Below, piece by piece: positions 28,127-40,985 of a stretch of DNA of 64,000 bases. Position 1 is the stretch's first letter; every line of letters starts with the position of its first letter. The position numbers and the translations under genes are program-made. The stretch is from assembly GCA_020845755.1 (NCBI GenBank), contig JADLFE010000007.1, positions 186,001 through 250,000 on the forward strand, given 5' to 3'. The stretch comes from Phycisphaerales bacterium (GTDB lineage: Bacteria > Planctomycetota > Phycisphaerae > Phycisphaerales > UBA1924). The notes beneath the pieces were generated by a model. That model did not search any database. It had not been told where the DNA came from and worked only from the letters and a program-made list of their open reading frames with translations.

Positions 28127-31100
28127 ATGGACGCACGAACAACGCCAAGAATCCCCCCTGTGCCCGGCGATTGGATGCTCACCCCCGCGTTGTTGTCCGA
28201 AGCGATGATCGCCGATCGTCGCCGCGTGGCCTCGCGCTGGGGACACCTTCAGAAGCAGTGGCAATCGGGGCGAGCGCCCGATCCGCGCGCGATCGATCAA
28301 CTTCGAGATGAATGGGAGCGATCCGCCGCGTTCGCCCGCCAGCGTGCTGACAACAGGCCCAGGCCCGATTTCTCCAAACGCAACCTCCCGATCCTCGACC
28401 ATCGCGACACGATCGCCAAGGCGATCCGCGAGAACCAGGTCTGCGTGATCTGCGGCGAGACCGGGTCGGGCAAGACCACCCAGATTCCGCAGATCTGCCT
28501 CGATCTGGGGCTCGGCACACGCGGCATCATCGGGCACACCCAGCCGCGCCGCATCGCCGCCCGCACGCTCGCGGCACGCATCGGGGAAGAACTCGATATT
28601 CCCCGCGATTCGCGCGCGGTCGGCTACAAAATCCGCTTCGGTGATCTGACCGATCGCTCGACCTATGTGAAGGTAATGACCGACGGCATCCTGCTCGCCG
28701 AAACGCAGGGCGACCGCCTGCTCGAGCAGTATGACACCATCATCATCGACGAAGCCCACGAGCGCAGCCTCAACATCGACTTCCTGATGGGCTACCTGCG
28801 TCAGATGCTCCCCAAGCGCCCGGACCTGAAGATCATCATCACCTCCGCGACGATCGACCCCGAGCGCTTCAGCCGTCACTTCGGCAACGCCCCGATCATC
28901 AGCGTTTCCGGGCGCACGTACCCGGTCGAGATCGTTTATCGCCCGCTCGACGAAACGCCCGACGGCGAGGTCGCCGACGCACGCGACCAGGAACGGGGCA
29001 TCATCGACGCGATCGACGAATTGACGCTCGGCGACGGCGGGCGCGGCGACGTGCTCGTCTTCCTCTCGGGCGAACGCGAGATCCGCGAGGCCGCCGAGGC
29101 CCTGCGCAAGCACCACCCGCCCGGCACGGAGATCCTCCCGCTCTACGCGCGATTAAGCCCGGCCGAACAGCAGCGGATCTTCCAAGCCCACGCGACGCGG
29201 CGCATCGTGCTGGCGACCAACGTCGCGGAAACCTCGCTGACCGTCCCGGGGATTCGCTACGTCGTCGACACGGGCTACGCACGCATCAGCCGCTATTCGC
29301 CGCGCCAGAAGATCCAGCGCCTGCCGATCGAGGCGATCTCGCAGGCCTCGGCCAACCAGCGGGCCGGGCGATGCGGACGCGTCGAGGCGGGCGTGTGCGT
29401 GCGTCTGTACCGCGAGCAGGACTACAAGAGCCGCGCCACCTTCACCGAGCCGGAAATCCTGCGCACCAACCTCGCGAGTGTCATCCTGCAGATGAAGGCA
29501 CTGCGACTTGGCGCGGTCGAAGAGTTCCCGTTCGTCGAATCGCCCGACTCACGTCTCATCAAGGACGGCTACGAAACGCTGCACGAACTCGGCGCGATCG
29601 ACGAACGCAACGAACTCACGCCGATCGGAAATGCGCTCGCCAGACTCCCCGTCGACCCGCGCATCGGGCGCATGCTCCTGGCCAGCGACGCCGAGGGCTG
29701 CCTGACGGAGATGCTGATCCTCGCCGCGGCCCTCTCGGTGCAGGACCCGCGCGAGCGCCCGGTCGAGAAGCAGGATCAGGCAGACCTTTCGCACAAACGC
29801 TTCGCCGACGAACGCTCGGATTTCCTCGCGTATCTCAACCTCTGGCGCTCCATCCGCGATCAGGAGCGGCATCTCTCGGGCAGCAAGATGCGACAGTTCT
29901 GTCGCGACAATTTCCTCTCGTTCATGCGCGTGCGCGAGTGGGAGGAAGTCCACTCCCAGCTCCGCGAACTCGCCGGCGAGATCGGCCTGCGCGCCCAGGC
30001 CAAGCCCGCGACCTACGAGCAGATCCACCGCGCGCTCCTCACCGGCCTGCTCTCAAACGTTGGCAGCAAGACCGACACCAACGAGTATCAGGGCGCACGC
30101 AACAGCAAGTTCCTCGTCTGGCCCGGCTCGACGCTCTTTAAGAAGAGCCCCAAGTGGATCGCGGCCGCGGAGATCGTCCAGACGTCCAAGCTCTATGCAC
30201 GCTGCTGCTGCCGCATCATGCCGGAGTGGATCGAGGAGTTCGGCGGGCACGTGCTCCGGCGCTCGCACTCCGATGTGCACTGGCTCCGCGAAGAGGGTCA
30301 GGTGTGCGCTTTCGAGCGCGTCACGCTCTACGGCCTGGTGCTTGTGCCGCGCCGGCGCGTGCAATACGGTCCGATCTATCCCGCCGACGCGCGCGACGTC
30401 TTCATCCAGCACGCGATGGTGCAGGACGAGTGGGACTGCGAAGCGCCCTTCGCCCAGCACAACCGCGCGCTGGTCGAGCAGGTCCGCGAGATGGAGGCCA
30501 AGATCCGCGTGCGCGACATCCTCGCGGAGCACAAGGCGATCTACGACTTCTACGACAAACGCATCCCGCCCGGTGTGTACTCCGTGCCGACCTTCGACCG
30601 CTGGCGGCGTGACGCGGAGCGGACCAACCCGCGCTCGCTCTACATGACCGCCGGCGACGTGATGCGCCGCGACCCATACGAGATCACGCCCGAGCGATTC
30701 CCCGATCGCGTTCATGCCGCCGGAACATCGCTGAACATCAACTACAAGCTCGAGCCCGGCGCCGAGGACGACGGCCTGTCGATGGACGTGCCGATCGAAA
30801 ACCTGCCCCAACTCAGCGCGGAACGCTGCGAGTGGCTCGTGCCGGGAATGCTCCGTGAGAAGATCGCGGCCCTCATCAAGAGCCTGCCCAAGCCGCTGCG
30901 CGTCCAGATCGAGGCCACGCCCGTCGCCGAATCACTCGCGGTGGCGCTGAAATTCGGCGAGGGCCCGCTCGCCGACGCGCTCTCGCGCGAACTCTCCAAG
31001 CAGAAGGGCATCGACATTCCCGCCGGCGCCTGGCAATTCAAGGGCATCCCCGATCACCTCCGCATGCTCATCCGCGTCATCGACGATCGCGGCCAGGTCG

Positions 31101-32404
31101 CCGCCTCAGGTCGCGACATCTCGGAACTTCAGGCTCGCTTCGCGCAGCGCGCCAAGCGTCAACTCGAAACGCTCGCCCGGCGCTCCTTCGGGCGCGAGGG
31201 CCTCACCGCCTGGGAGTTCGACGCGCTCCCCGACACCTTCCAGACCACACGCAACGGCGTGACCATTGTCGGCTGCCCGGCCCTCGTCGATCGAACCGAC
31301 TCGATCGCGCTGACGCTCGTCGATACCCCCGCGCACGCGAAGTTCGCGACGTACCGCGGCCTGCGCCGGCTCTTTGCGCTCCAGGCCGCCAACGAAATCG
31401 AGGCCCACCTCTACGCCCAGAAGAACCGCGACCGCCTCGCGATCCTCTACGGGCCGCTCGGCACGCCGGCGCAGTTGCAGTCGGACCTGGCGTGCCTCAT
31501 CGCCGAGCGTGCGTTCCTCTCCGGTCCGGGGGGGCACGACGCCATTGTGCAGCAGATCCGCACGCGCGACGCGTTCGAGGAGCGACTCGCCGATCGCTGG
31601 GGCAAGGTCGGATTGATCACGCGCGAGACTTGCGAGTTCGCGCAGACACTCCTTTCGCTCCGGCAGGCCGTCGCGCTGCGGCTGGAGAAACAGGTCCCAG
31701 ACACCTGGGGCGAGAACGCCAAGGACATCAAGGACCAACTCGCTCGACTCGCGCCGCCGGGTTTCCTGGGGCGGGTGACCGACGATCGCCTGCGCGAGAT
31801 GCCGAGGTACTTCGACGCCATGGCGCTGCGCCTGCGCAAACTCGAGAACGGCAACGCCGGACGCGACCTGCGCGAGTTCAACGCGCTCCGCCCCTTATGG
31901 AATCGCTACTTCAACACGCTGGCCAGCGGCGAAGCGGGTTCAAACGCCGCCGCCGGCGCGGCGGGTCCGGCCAGCACCTTCTGGCCCGATCCGCGCATCG
32001 ACCCCGCCGAGATCGAGCAGCACCGCTGGCTCCTTGAGGAACTGCGCGTGTCGATGTTCGCCGAGCGATTGGGCACGCGCGAGCCGGTGAGCGCCAAGCG
32101 GATCAACGAACACTGGGAATCGATCAAGCCCGCGCCGGGAGCCGAGCAAGGGGCGCAGGGCTCCAAGCACGCCAAGCACGAGAAGAACAAGCACGAGGCG
32201 CCTCACGCAGCCAAGCACGCATCATCGAAGCAGGCCGTCAAATCGAACACGGGCACACCGTCCACGCCGGACCCGAGCGGAAAACCCGCGGGCGATGTGG
32301 TCCCGCCGCGATCAACGCCCATCGATCCCAAGTCGATCACCAGCGCGCTCACGCTCGGCCAGTCGTCGATCCAATTGCCGGGCAAGCCGAAGAATGGCAA
32401 GTAG
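28127..32404 (+). CDS. hrpA: DEAH-box ATP-dependent RNA helicase HrpA
   Basis: At 1425 aa this is a full-length HrpA. Motifs seen in order: I GETGSGKTTQIPQ, Ia TQPRRIAARTLA, II DEAHERS, III SATIDPERFSRHF, IV LVFLSGEREIREA, V LATNVAETSLTVPGIRYVVDTG and VI QRAGRCGRVEAGVCVRLY. The HA2/ratchet region and a long C-terminal DUF3418-type domain follow (LAQRAKRQLETLARR region and after). The last 90 residues are Lys/His-rich (KHAKHEKNKHE) and probably disordered. HrpA processes structured RNA and rescues stalled ribosomes in other bacteria. The start at 28127 is an ATG 54 bp after purN. A 6+5-bp hairpin (32405-32431) follows the stop, but no T-run follows it, so I do not call it a terminator. Confidence 0.94.
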   Translation: MDARTTPRIPPVPGDWMLTPALLSEAMIADRRRVASRWGHLQKQWQSGRAPDPRAIDQLRDEWERSAAFARQRADNRPRPDFSKRNLPILDHRDTIAKAIRENQVCVICGETGSGKTTQIPQICLDLGLGTRGIIGHTQPRRIAARTLAARIGEELDIPRDSRAVGYKIRFGDLTDRSTYVKVMTDGILLAETQGDRLLEQYDTIIIDEAHERSLNIDFLMGYLRQMLPKRPDLKIIITSATIDPERFSRHFGNAPIISVSGRTYPVEIVYRPLDETPDGEVADARDQERGIIDAIDELTLGDGGRGDVLVFLSGEREIREAAEALRKHHPPGTEILPLYARLSPAEQQRIFQAHATRRIVLATNVAETSLTVPGIRYVVDTGYARISRYSPRQKIQRLPIEAISQASANQRAGRCGRVEAGVCVRLYREQDYKSRATFTEPEILRTNLASVILQMKALRLGAVEEFPFVESPDSRLIKDGYETLHELGAIDERNELTPIGNALARLPVDPRIGRMLLASDAEGCLTEMLILAAALSVQDPRERPVEKQDQADLSHKRFADERSDFLAYLNLWRSIRDQERHLSGSKMRQFCRDNFLSFMRVREWEEVHSQLRELAGEIGLRAQAKPATYEQIHRALLTGLLSNVGSKTDTNEYQGARNSKFLVWPGSTLFKKSPKWIAAAEIVQTSKLYARCCCRIMPEWIEEFGGHVLRRSHSDVHWLREEGQVCAFERVTLYGLVLVPRRRVQYGPIYPADARDVFIQHAMVQDEWDCEAPFAQHNRALVEQVREMEAKIRVRDILAEHKAIYDFYDKRIPPGVYSVPTFDRWRRDAERTNPRSLYMTAGDVMRRDPYEITPERFPDRVHAAGTSLNINYKLEPGAEDDGLSMDVPIENLPQLSAERCEWLVPGMLREKIAALIKSLPKPLRVQIEATPVAESLAVALKFGEGPLADALSRELSKQKGIDIPAGAWQFKGIPDHLRMLIRVIDDRGQVAASGRDISELQARFAQRAKRQLETLARRSFGREGLTAWEFDALPDTFQTTRNGVTIVGCPALVDRTDSIALTLVDTPAHAKFATYRGLRRLFALQAANEIEAHLYAQKNRDRLAILYGPLGTPAQLQSDLACLIAERAFLSGPGGHDAIVQQIRTRDAFEERLADRWGKVGLITRETCEFAQTLLSLRQAVALRLEKQVPDTWGENAKDIKDQLARLAPPGFLGRVTDDRLREMPRYFDAMALRLRKLENGNAGRDLREFNALRPLWNRYFNTLASGEAGSNAAAGAAGPASTFWPDPRIDPAEIEQHRWLLEELRVSMFAERLGTREPVSAKRINEHWESIKPAPGAEQGAQGSKHAKHEKNKHEAPHAAKHASSKQAVKSNTGTPSTPDPSGKPAGDVVPPRSTPIDPKSITSALTLGQSSIQLPGKPKNGK

Positions 32405-32478
32405 CGGGCGAGCGGCGTGCCGCAGGTCGCCCATTGCTGCGTCCCGAATTCCGATTGACTGATGGCTTCCAGCGCGCA

Positions 32479-32553
32479 TGGAGCCACCTCAGGGATTTGA
32501 ACCCTGGACCTATGCTTTACGAAAGCATCGCTCTACCGCTGAGCTAAGGTGGC
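32479..32553 (-). tRNA. tRNA-Thr (anticodon CGT)
   Basis: Read on the minus strand, the sequence folds as a full cloverleaf: acceptor GCCACCT with AGGTGGC, D-arm GCTC/GAGC, anticodon stem ATGCT/AGCAT with loop TTCGTAA, and T-arm CAGGG/CCCTG with TTCAAAT. The anticodon CGT decodes ACG. CCA is encoded at the 3' end (32479-32481), and the discriminator is T. It lies between hrpA and the PilZ gene on the opposite strand to hrpA. No promoter or terminator is obvious. Confidence 0.95.
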
Positions 32554-32749
32554 AAAGAGCCATTCGAGCCCGCGAAACAGGCCCGCAGCCCGCCGGACGC
32601 GGCATCCGATCGGGAGTCAAAGGTATGCGCGCGACCCCTGGAATTCAACGCGGCGGGGCACCGGCATCCCGGCTCGCGTCCGTGCGAGCGCCGAGAGGCC
32701 GATCGACGAATCAGGTCCGGCGGGGGAACCGCCGAGCCTCCCTGCATGC

Positions 32750-33157
32750 CTAGGCGGCACGACGCAACGCGCGTCGCGAGATGTGGCGGAGCAATCGCTC
32801 GCGGTCGCCGGAGCGGGCGAAGTTGGTGAAGGTCACCGCCATCCGCGCCGGTCCCACGTCGCTGTCATCCAGCCACACGACGTTGGCGAAGACAAAGAGA
32901 GCCCGTCCCGGACCCATATCGCCGGTGTTGTTGAATCGCTGGTCGGGAAGGTCGATGCGGAGCACGATCCGCGAGCCAGGCTCGAAGGCCCGGTCAAGCT
33001 CGAACTGCATGCCGCCCTCGCTGATGTCGTAGGCGTGCCCCTCGAACTCGAACTTCTCCTCGTCCAGCGTGCGGACGGCGATGCTCGTGTACATGGGGGC
33101 GAGCGCGAAGCGCTCAAACTTGCGGCGATTGATCTGCAGAGGGTTGGTCTTCGGCAC
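32750..33157 (-). CDS. PilZ-domain protein (c-di-GMP effector)
   Basis: This is a 135 aa single PilZ domain. The c-di-GMP-binding signatures are present: the RxxxR motif in NRRKFERF and the (D/N)xSxxG motif in AYDISEGGMQFELD. The rest is the usual beta barrel, ending with DVGPARMAVTFTNFARSG and an Arg-rich tail. PilZ proteins report c-di-GMP levels to motility, exopolysaccharide or protease systems. The partner here is unknown. The GTG at 33157 follows GGAGA at good spacing; an upstream in-frame ATG would add an Arg-rich segment. A GGDEF protein that could make c-di-GMP lies about 6 kb away. Confidence 0.88.
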   Translation of the reverse strand: MPKTNPLQINRRKFERFALAPMYTSIAVRTLDEEKFEFEGHAYDISEGGMQFELDRAFEPGSRIVLRIDLPDQRFNNTGDMGPGRALFVFANVVWLDDSDVGPARMAVTFTNFARSGDRERLLRHISRRALRRAA

Positions 33158-33277
33158 GGCTGATCTCCGGATGAGGCGCGCGACACGCGCCATCGGGAGT
33201 ATCGGACGCCCCGAGGGCATCGTTGAGTCCGCAATCGAGTTATCGGCGAGATCGGGTGATTTCAGGGGACGCCGGGG

Positions 33278-34081
33278 TCACGACTCGTCATCGTCATCCG
33301 GCTGCGGATTCCTCGGAGCACCGAAGATCGCGGTTCCGATCCGCACGATGTTGGCTCCCTCGGCGATCGCCGCCTCAAAGTCGTTGGTCATGCCCATCGA
33401 CAGCAGGTCAAAGCGTCCCTCGCCGATCCCGATCTTCTTCATCTCCTCGAACAACTCACGGCAGCGGGCGAAGGTGGCCCGGGTCTCGTCGGCGTTGGCG
33501 TCGAGGGCGGCCATCGTCATCAGCCCGCGGACCCGGACGTTGAGCATGGTGTCGATCTGCTCGGCCAGAGCGATCGCCGCGGGGACAGGACAGCCGAACT
33601 TGCTCCGCTCGCCCGAGCAGTTCACCTGGAGCAGCACTTCGATCGATTGCTCGCGACGCAGCGCGATCTGCTGGAGTTCCTCCGCCAGCCGGAGCGAATC
33701 GACCGAGTGAATGAGACGCGAAAACTCGACGACCTTGCGGGCCTTGTTGCGCTGCAGGTGCCCGATCATGTGCCAGCGGACCGGCTCGCTGGAAAGTTTG
33801 GCCGCCCCGGGAAGCATGCGGGCGCGGGCGAGGAACTCCTCCACCATCGCGGCCTGCTGGATCAGGTGCTGCACCCGGTTCTCGCCAAAGTCGCGGTGCC
33901 CCAGTTCGACCAGCGTGCGGACCTGATCGGGCTCAGCGAATTTGGTCACTGCGACCAGGATGATCGACTCGGGCGATCGCCCGGCCGCGCGCGCGGCGTC
34001 TGCAACACGCCCCTTCACGATGGCGTAACGCTCCTGCAACGAATCTGGCTGGAGTTTGGGCTCCACCTTGACACCAGGCAT
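33278..34081 (-). CDS. YggS-family PLP homeostasis protein
   Basis: This is a 267 aa alanine-racemase-fold protein of the YggS/PROSC family, which controls free pyridoxal phosphate and amino-acid balance in the cytoplasm. PLP-site blocks are visible: ILVAVTKFAEPDQVRTLVELGHRDFGENRVQ (Lys of VTK), WHMIGHLQRNK, HSVDSLRLAEEL, VLLQVNCSGERSKFG, GLMTMAALD, LSMGMTNDFEAAI and the late IVRIGTAIFGAPR. It is somewhat longer than typical (about 230 aa) through polar tails at both ends. The ATG at 34081 starts just before the conserved region, and GGAAGG lies upstream. It is divergent from the peroxiredoxin gene. Confidence 0.92.
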   Translation of the reverse strand: MPGVKVEPKLQPDSLQERYAIVKGRVADAARAAGRSPESIILVAVTKFAEPDQVRTLVELGHRDFGENRVQHLIQQAAMVEEFLARARMLPGAAKLSSEPVRWHMIGHLQRNKARKVVEFSRLIHSVDSLRLAEELQQIALRREQSIEVLLQVNCSGERSKFGCPVPAAIALAEQIDTMLNVRVRGLMTMAALDANADETRATFARCRELFEEMKKIGIGEGRFDLLSMGMTNDFEAAIAEGANIVRIGTAIFGAPRNPQPDDDDES

Positions 34082-34228
34082 CTCTTTCAACCTTCCGTGA
34101 GGCGGGCCGTGAAGCAATCGATCGCGGTTCACTGAATCCAGAGCGTCCATGCGGTCGGATTCGACCACCACTAGCATACACAACCCGGGCCCCCCGCGTC
34201 TCGGGCTGTTTTCAGGGAGAATCCTCAC

Positions 34229-34717
34229 ATGCTGAACGCTCAACTCTCGCCCCGCTCCTCGCCCATCACGGCCGGCGAGGCCGCCCCGGACTTTGTGCTC
34301 AAGGACCAGAACCGCGTCGAATGGTCGCTCTCCGAGGCGGTCAAGAAGGGCGACGTGGTCCTCTGCTTCTATCCGATGTCGTTCACGGGCGTGTGCTCGA
34401 CGGAGATGAAGTGCGTCGACGCCGAGATGGCAATCTGGCAGCAGAAGGGCGCCCAGGTCGTGGGCATCTCGTGCGACAGCTTCGCCGTTCAGAAAGCGTT
34501 CGCCGATTCGATGGGGCTCAAGCAGACCCTTCTGGCCGACATGCACCGGAGCGTCTGCAAGGCTTATGGCCTGTACTGGGCCGACCTCAACGTCTCGTCG
34601 CGCGGCACGGTCGTGATCGGCAAGTCCGCCGACGGCAAGGGAAAGGTCAAGTGGGTTCAGGCCCGCCAGCCCGGCGACGCCATGAAATGGGGCGACGTGC
34701 TGGCGACGCTGGCCTGA
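34229..34717 (+). CDS. Peroxiredoxin (AhpC/TSA family)
   Basis: This is a 162 aa thioredoxin-fold peroxidase. The peroxidatic Cys lies in YPMSFTGVCSTEM (the PxxxTxxC signature), with a second Cys six residues later (CSTEMKC). In PrxQ/BCP enzymes the resolving Cys is five residues after the first, so this one-residue offset means the class is not certain. AhpE-like one-Cys use, or a resolving Cys at VVGISCDS, are alternatives. It probably reduces hydrogen or organic peroxides in the cytoplasm. GGGAGA precedes the ATG by about nine bases. It is convergent with the chemoreceptor gene. Confidence 0.9.
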   Translation: MLNAQLSPRSSPITAGEAAPDFVLKDQNRVEWSLSEAVKKGDVVLCFYPMSFTGVCSTEMKCVDAEMAIWQQKGAQVVGISCDSFAVQKAFADSMGLKQTLLADMHRSVCKAYGLYWADLNVSSRGTVVIGKSADGKGKVKWVQARQPGDAMKWGDVLATLA

Positions 34718-34736
34718 ACCCCTGACCTCGGGAGGA

Positions 34737-36572
34737 TTACGCCGCCTTGGACATCTCGCCGGCCGGGCTCGGCGTTGAGGCCGAGGCCTGGGCCGTCGTG
34801 CCCGAATATGCCGCGTGGAGTTTCAGCTTTGACTTCTTGGCGACCGGTGCGGCGGTTTCCCGACGGCTCGACACCGTAGTAACCAGGCCGGTGTCTCCCG
34901 GCGGCGCGAGACGGGCAACGCGTCCGACGTTGCGCCGATCGTTTTGCAGGCGGAACGCTCCGATCAGCTCCTGGAGCTTGGCGGACCGCTCACGCAGCTC
35001 GTCGGAGGCCTCGGCCGACTTGGTCGCCAGCGACTCGGTTTGGCCCGCGCCGCCCGCGATCGACTCCACCGAGCCGCTGATCTGGGTCGTGGTCGCGGCC
35101 TGTTCCTCCGCCGCCGCCGCGATCGTACGGATCGAGCCGACCGTGGACTCGGCGCTCCGCGTGATTTCGGAGAGCGCCTCGCCGGCCTTCTCTGCCATCT
35201 CCACGCCCTTGTGGACCTGCTGGAGGCACGCTTCCATGCGTTCGCCGGCCTGACGGGTGTCGCGCCCGATGGCGCCGATGGTCTCGGTGATCTCCTGTGT
35301 GGCGGCGGTGGTTCGATCCGCCAGCTTCCGGACCTCGTCGGCAACGACCGCGAAACCGCGCCCGTGCTCGCCAGCGCGGGCCGCCTCGATCGCCGCGTTG
35401 AGGGCGAGGAGGTTGGTCTGGTCGGCGATGTCGTTGATGACCTCGATCGCCGTGCCGATCTTGGCGCCGGATTCTTCGAGCATCCGCATACTCGCGGCGG
35501 ATTCGCTGACAACGCCCGAGATCGCGCGAACGGATTCGACGGTCTTCATGACGATCTCGCGCCCCGAGCTCGCGACCGCGCCCGATTGGGTGGCGTTGTC
35601 GGAGGCGCCCGTTGTCTGCCGCGCCACATCGTGGATGCTCTGAGCCAGCTCGTTCACGGATCGCGATACTTCCTGCGTGCTCTCGCGCTGTGTCGCGGCG
35701 ACGCGTGCAACCTCCTCGCTCGCCTCGGCGATCTGGGTCGATCCCGACGCCACACCCTTGGCGTGCCCGATCATGTCGAAGATGATGTCGTGCATGGCCG
35801 CGATAAAGCGGTTCACGCCCTCGGCGACGTGCTGAAGCTCGTCGTTGGTCGTGGTCCTGATGCTGATGGTCAGGTCGCCGCGACCTTCGGAGAGCTCCCG
35901 AATGGAGTTCACGATCGCACGGATCGACCTGTTGATCTGGTGACCCAGCCCCAGCGACAACGCACTCACAAAGACGATCACGCAGCCGGCGATCACCATC
36001 ATGGTGTACCGCGCCGACTCGACTTCTTCTTTGATCCGCTTCTCGTTGGCGGCGGTCCAGTTGTTTACAGCGGACACCAGCTTGTCGACCGCGACCCTGT
36101 GCTCCTCGAACATCGCATCGAGCTTGCCCTCGTGAATCTTCAGGGCCTCTTCGCGCTTGCCCTGCTTGATGAGCGGGATGAACTCCTCGTCGCGCACCTG
36201 GAAGTACTTGAGCGCGGGCGCCGCCGAATCTGCGGTCAGCAGGCGCTTGATCTCGCCTTCCGGAAGTCTCTCTTTCCAGTACCTTTGGCGTGACTCGTAG
36301 TCATCCCTCAGCTTGGCGGACTTCGCCAGCAATTGAGCCAGAACATCGGGATGGTCCTCGTCCTGTATCTCGATGACGTTGAGCTGGGATTCCACGAGAA
36401 ACACCGGAGGCGGAAGAACGTCGGCAATCAGATCCTTGCCCATCGCAATCTGCTCGTACTCCGGCCCTCCCACGGCCGTGAATGTCTGCGTGCGCTGCGA
36501 CACATACCAGAACACCCCGAAACCGACGATGAATGTGGCGCTGAGACCGAGCAGTTTGTCACGGATCTTCAT
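34737..36572 (-). CDS. Methyl-accepting chemotaxis protein
   Basis: This is a 611 aa transmembrane chemoreceptor. TM1 is near residues 7-26 ([18 protein letters not shown]). A periplasmic helical sensor domain follows, then TM2 near 188-210 ([20 protein letters not shown]) and a HAMP region ([21 protein letters not shown]). The long cytoplasmic coiled coil has the highly conserved hairpin tip [40 protein letters not shown]. The tail after about residue 540 is Ser/Ala/Thr-rich and lacks a clear CheR-binding pentapeptide. The ligand is unknown. No che genes lie beside it, so it feeds a system encoded elsewhere. It is divergent from gpmI. Confidence 0.92.
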   Translation of the reverse strand: MKIRDKLLGLSATFIVGFGVFWYVSQRTQTFTAVGGPEYEQIAMGKDLIADVLPPPVFLVESQLNVIEIQDEDHPDVLAQLLAKSAKLRDDYESRQRYWKERLPEGEIKRLLTADSAAPALKYFQVRDEEFIPLIKQGKREEALKIHEGKLDAMFEEHRVAVDKLVSAVNNWTAANEKRIKEEVESARYTMMVIAGCVIVFVSALSLGLGHQINRSIRAIVNSIRELSEGRGDLTISIRTTTNDELQHVAEGVNRFIAAMHDIIFDMIGHAKGVASGSTQIAEASEEVARVAATQRESTQEVSRSVNELAQSIHDVARQTTGASDNATQSGAVASSGREIVMKTVESVRAISGVVSESAASMRMLEESGAKIGTAIEVINDIADQTNLLALNAAIEAARAGEHGRGFAVVADEVRKLADRTTAATQEITETIGAIGRDTRQAGERMEACLQQVHKGVEMAEKAGEALSEITRSAESTVGSIRTIAAAAEEQAATTTQISGSVESIAGGAGQTESLATKSAEASDELRERSAKLQELIGAFRLQNDRRNVGRVARLAPPGDTGLVTTVSSRRETAAPVAKKSKLKLHAAYSGTTAQASASTPSPAGEMSKAA

Positions 36573-36732
36573 CTGGAGTCCTCGAGTAATGGAACAACTC
36601 GTGTGAAATCGTCAAATCGGATGAATAGGTTTGTTTTCACAAAGCGGTCCTCGCAATATCGCGCCATATTGGGCAAAGCCCCGATGCGGACGCGGCTATG
36701 CGCGTGGTTCCATGTGGGGCTTATCATGCCGC

Positions 36733-38487
<1,755 letters not shown>

Positions 38488-38596
38488 GCGCGGCCTGGCT
38501 CGTGTCGCTCGCGGAATGTGAACAAGTTTGCAACCGCTCGCTTGCGGGGGCGGGCGCGTGTACGCTGTGTCCATGATGATCCGGGAGCACGAGAGA

Positions 38597-39274
38597 ATGA
38601 CCCGCAAGACGAGTACGAAATTGAGCACGTTGACAGCGCTCGGCGCGATGCTCTGCACGCAGGCCGCGCTGGCGCAGACGCAGCCCGCGCCGGCTTCATC
38701 GTCCCCCGGCGACACGACCAAAGCCGCCTCGCCCGCGGGTTCGATCGGGCGTGAGCCCCTGACCCTGAACACCGGCGCGACGCAGGACGCCAAGCCCTTC
38801 GGAACGGAGGGCACGCGCTGGCTGGAATTCGGCGGATTGGTCGCCGACAACTTCAAGGACTCGGTCGACACGAACCTGCACGCCCGCTTCTCGGAGTTCA
38901 TCGCAACGGATGTGGAATTGGGCGGCGAACTCGCGGGCTGGAGTTTCAACCAGCCGGGCGACAACGCCGTGGGCGGAAGCCTCGTACTCATCGTGCGCTG
39001 GCACTTCCTGAATCGTGGCGACTGGTCGCTCTACGCCGACGCGGGCGTGGGCGGCATGGTTGCCAGCGACGATACGCCCGACAGCGGAACGAGTTTCAAC
39101 CTCATGCCGCGGGCCGGCGCCGGATTCACCCGCGCGATCGGCGGGAGCGGGGCTCGCCTGGAACTGGGCGTGCGCTGGCACCACATCAGCAACGCACGCA
39201 TCACCGGCGACGACCACAACCCGTCGCGCGACAGCCTGGCGTTGTACCTTGGATTCGCGATTCCGTTTAAATGA
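38597..39274 (+). CDS. PagL-like lipid A 3-O-deacylase / acyloxyacyl hydrolase family outer-membrane protein
   Basis: This is a 225 aa exported beta-barrel protein. The signal peptide is MTRKTSTKLSTLTALGAMLC followed by TQAALAQ. The body alternates beta strands (LEFGGLVADNF, SEFIATDVELGGELAGWSF, GSLVLIVRWHFL, WSLYADAGVGGM) and ends with the family block GVRWHHISNARITGDDHNPS, then SLALYLGFAIPFK and a C-terminal Phe-Lys. In PagL the His-x-Ser-Asn block carries the catalytic His and Ser, and both are here (HHISN). It probably trims acyl chains from lipid A in the outer membrane. Earlier ATGs at 38573 and 38576 are alternative starts. lpxA in this window fits a cell that has lipid A. Confidence 0.8.
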   Translation: MTRKTSTKLSTLTALGAMLCTQAALAQTQPAPASSSPGDTTKAASPAGSIGREPLTLNTGATQDAKPFGTEGTRWLEFGGLVADNFKDSVDTNLHARFSEFIATDVELGGELAGWSFNQPGDNAVGGSLVLIVRWHFLNRGDWSLYADAGVGGMVASDDTPDSGTSFNLMPRAGAGFTRAIGGSGARLELGVRWHHISNARITGDDHNPSRDSLALYLGFAIPFK

Positions 39275-39284
39275 GAGGGATACT

Positions 39285-40241
<957 letters not shown>

Positions 40242-40303
40242 GCGTCGAGTGCCGGCGATTCCTCAGGATTGTGGCGGATGGGGTGCCCGCGGGCACGCAC
40301 GAC

Positions 40304-40645
40304 TCAGCGCTGTGATGCCCGCGTGCAAAGATCGATCAGGTCATCGACCTGAGTCTTGAACGCCGACAGATCGGCGGTTGCCGGCGCCTGACGCATCAGG
40401 TCCTCGAGAACCGCGGCCGCGGAACCGATGCTCGGAAAGCCGTACCCCGGCGCGGCGCCCCGCAACTGGTGGGCGAGACGCTTGAGGTCCGTGCCACGAG
40501 ATTGCGATACCGCACTGGTGATCGCTTCGATCCGTTTGGGCAGTTCGGCAACGAAACTCTCCACCAACTCTGCCATGTCGGCGTCGTTGGCATACTCACT
40601 GAAGATCGGACCACGCGACGAGGCGTTCTGATTGGCCATGGACAT
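40304..40645 (-). CDS. HPt domain phosphotransfer protein
   Basis: This 113 aa stand-alone histidine phosphotransfer protein has a helical bundle with the phosphoryl-acceptor block LAHQLRGAAPGYGF, in which His is followed by Q-L-R-G-A, as expected for HPt. Near-upstream helices (DMAELVESFVAELPKRIEAI) and the later AVLEDLMRQ fit the four-helix fold. It probably passes phosphate between a hybrid kinase elsewhere and the receiver-GGDEF protein encoded just downstream. Both ATGs at 40645 and 40639 are possible starts; GGAG lies 3 and 9 bases before them. Confidence 0.88.
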   Translation of the reverse strand: MSMANQNASSRGPIFSEYANDADMAELVESFVAELPKRIEAITSAVSQSRGTDLKRLAHQLRGAAPGYGFPSIGSAAAVLEDLMRQAPATADLSAFKTQVDDLIDLCTRASQR

Positions 40646-40815
40646 TGCTCCGCGACAAATTGGACTTCCTCCTTCATCGACGCGGGCAACCTAGGGGTTT
40701 ACCACCGGATCATGATTCTCGTGAACGAGTTTCCGATCTCGATTTCAATCAACCGGAAGGGGTTCCCCTACGTCCGAAAGGACGGGGCCGCGGTTCTCGG
40801 ACACAAAAACGAAAC

Positions 40816-40837
40816 GCCCCGCGATCGCTCGCGGGGC
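40816..40837 (-). terminator. Rho-independent terminator of tRNA-Glu
   Basis: A perfect 9-bp stem (GCCCCGCGA with TCGCGGGGC, loop TCGC) begins 7 bp past the tRNA-Glu 3' end and is followed on the minus strand by GTTTCGTTTTTG. Its placement fits termination of the tRNA transcript. Confidence 0.87.
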
Positions 40838-40844
40838 TTCCGAA

Positions 40845-40919
40845 TGACCCCAAGGGGATTTGAACCCCTGTTACCAGGATGAGAACCTGGTGTCCTAGAC
40901 CAGGCTAGACGATGGGGCC
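40845..40919 (-). tRNA. tRNA-Glu (anticodon CTC)
   Basis: Read on the minus strand, the cloverleaf is complete: acceptor GGCCCCA with TGGGGTC (one G-T pair), anticodon stem CCAGG/CCTGG with loop TTCTCAT giving anticodon CTC, and T-arm AGGGG/CCCCT with TTCAAAT. It decodes GAG. CCA is not encoded; the discriminator base is A. An intrinsic terminator lies directly downstream at 40816-40837. Confidence 0.94.
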
Positions 40920-40985
40920 ATTTCCCATCTGGGCCAACACGATAGGCCCAAGAAAACGCTCGTCAATATGCGCTGTGCTCGTCGC

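Noticed and set aside
32405-32431. Hairpin just after hrpA
   Set aside because: Bulged stem without T-run; too weak to call a terminator.
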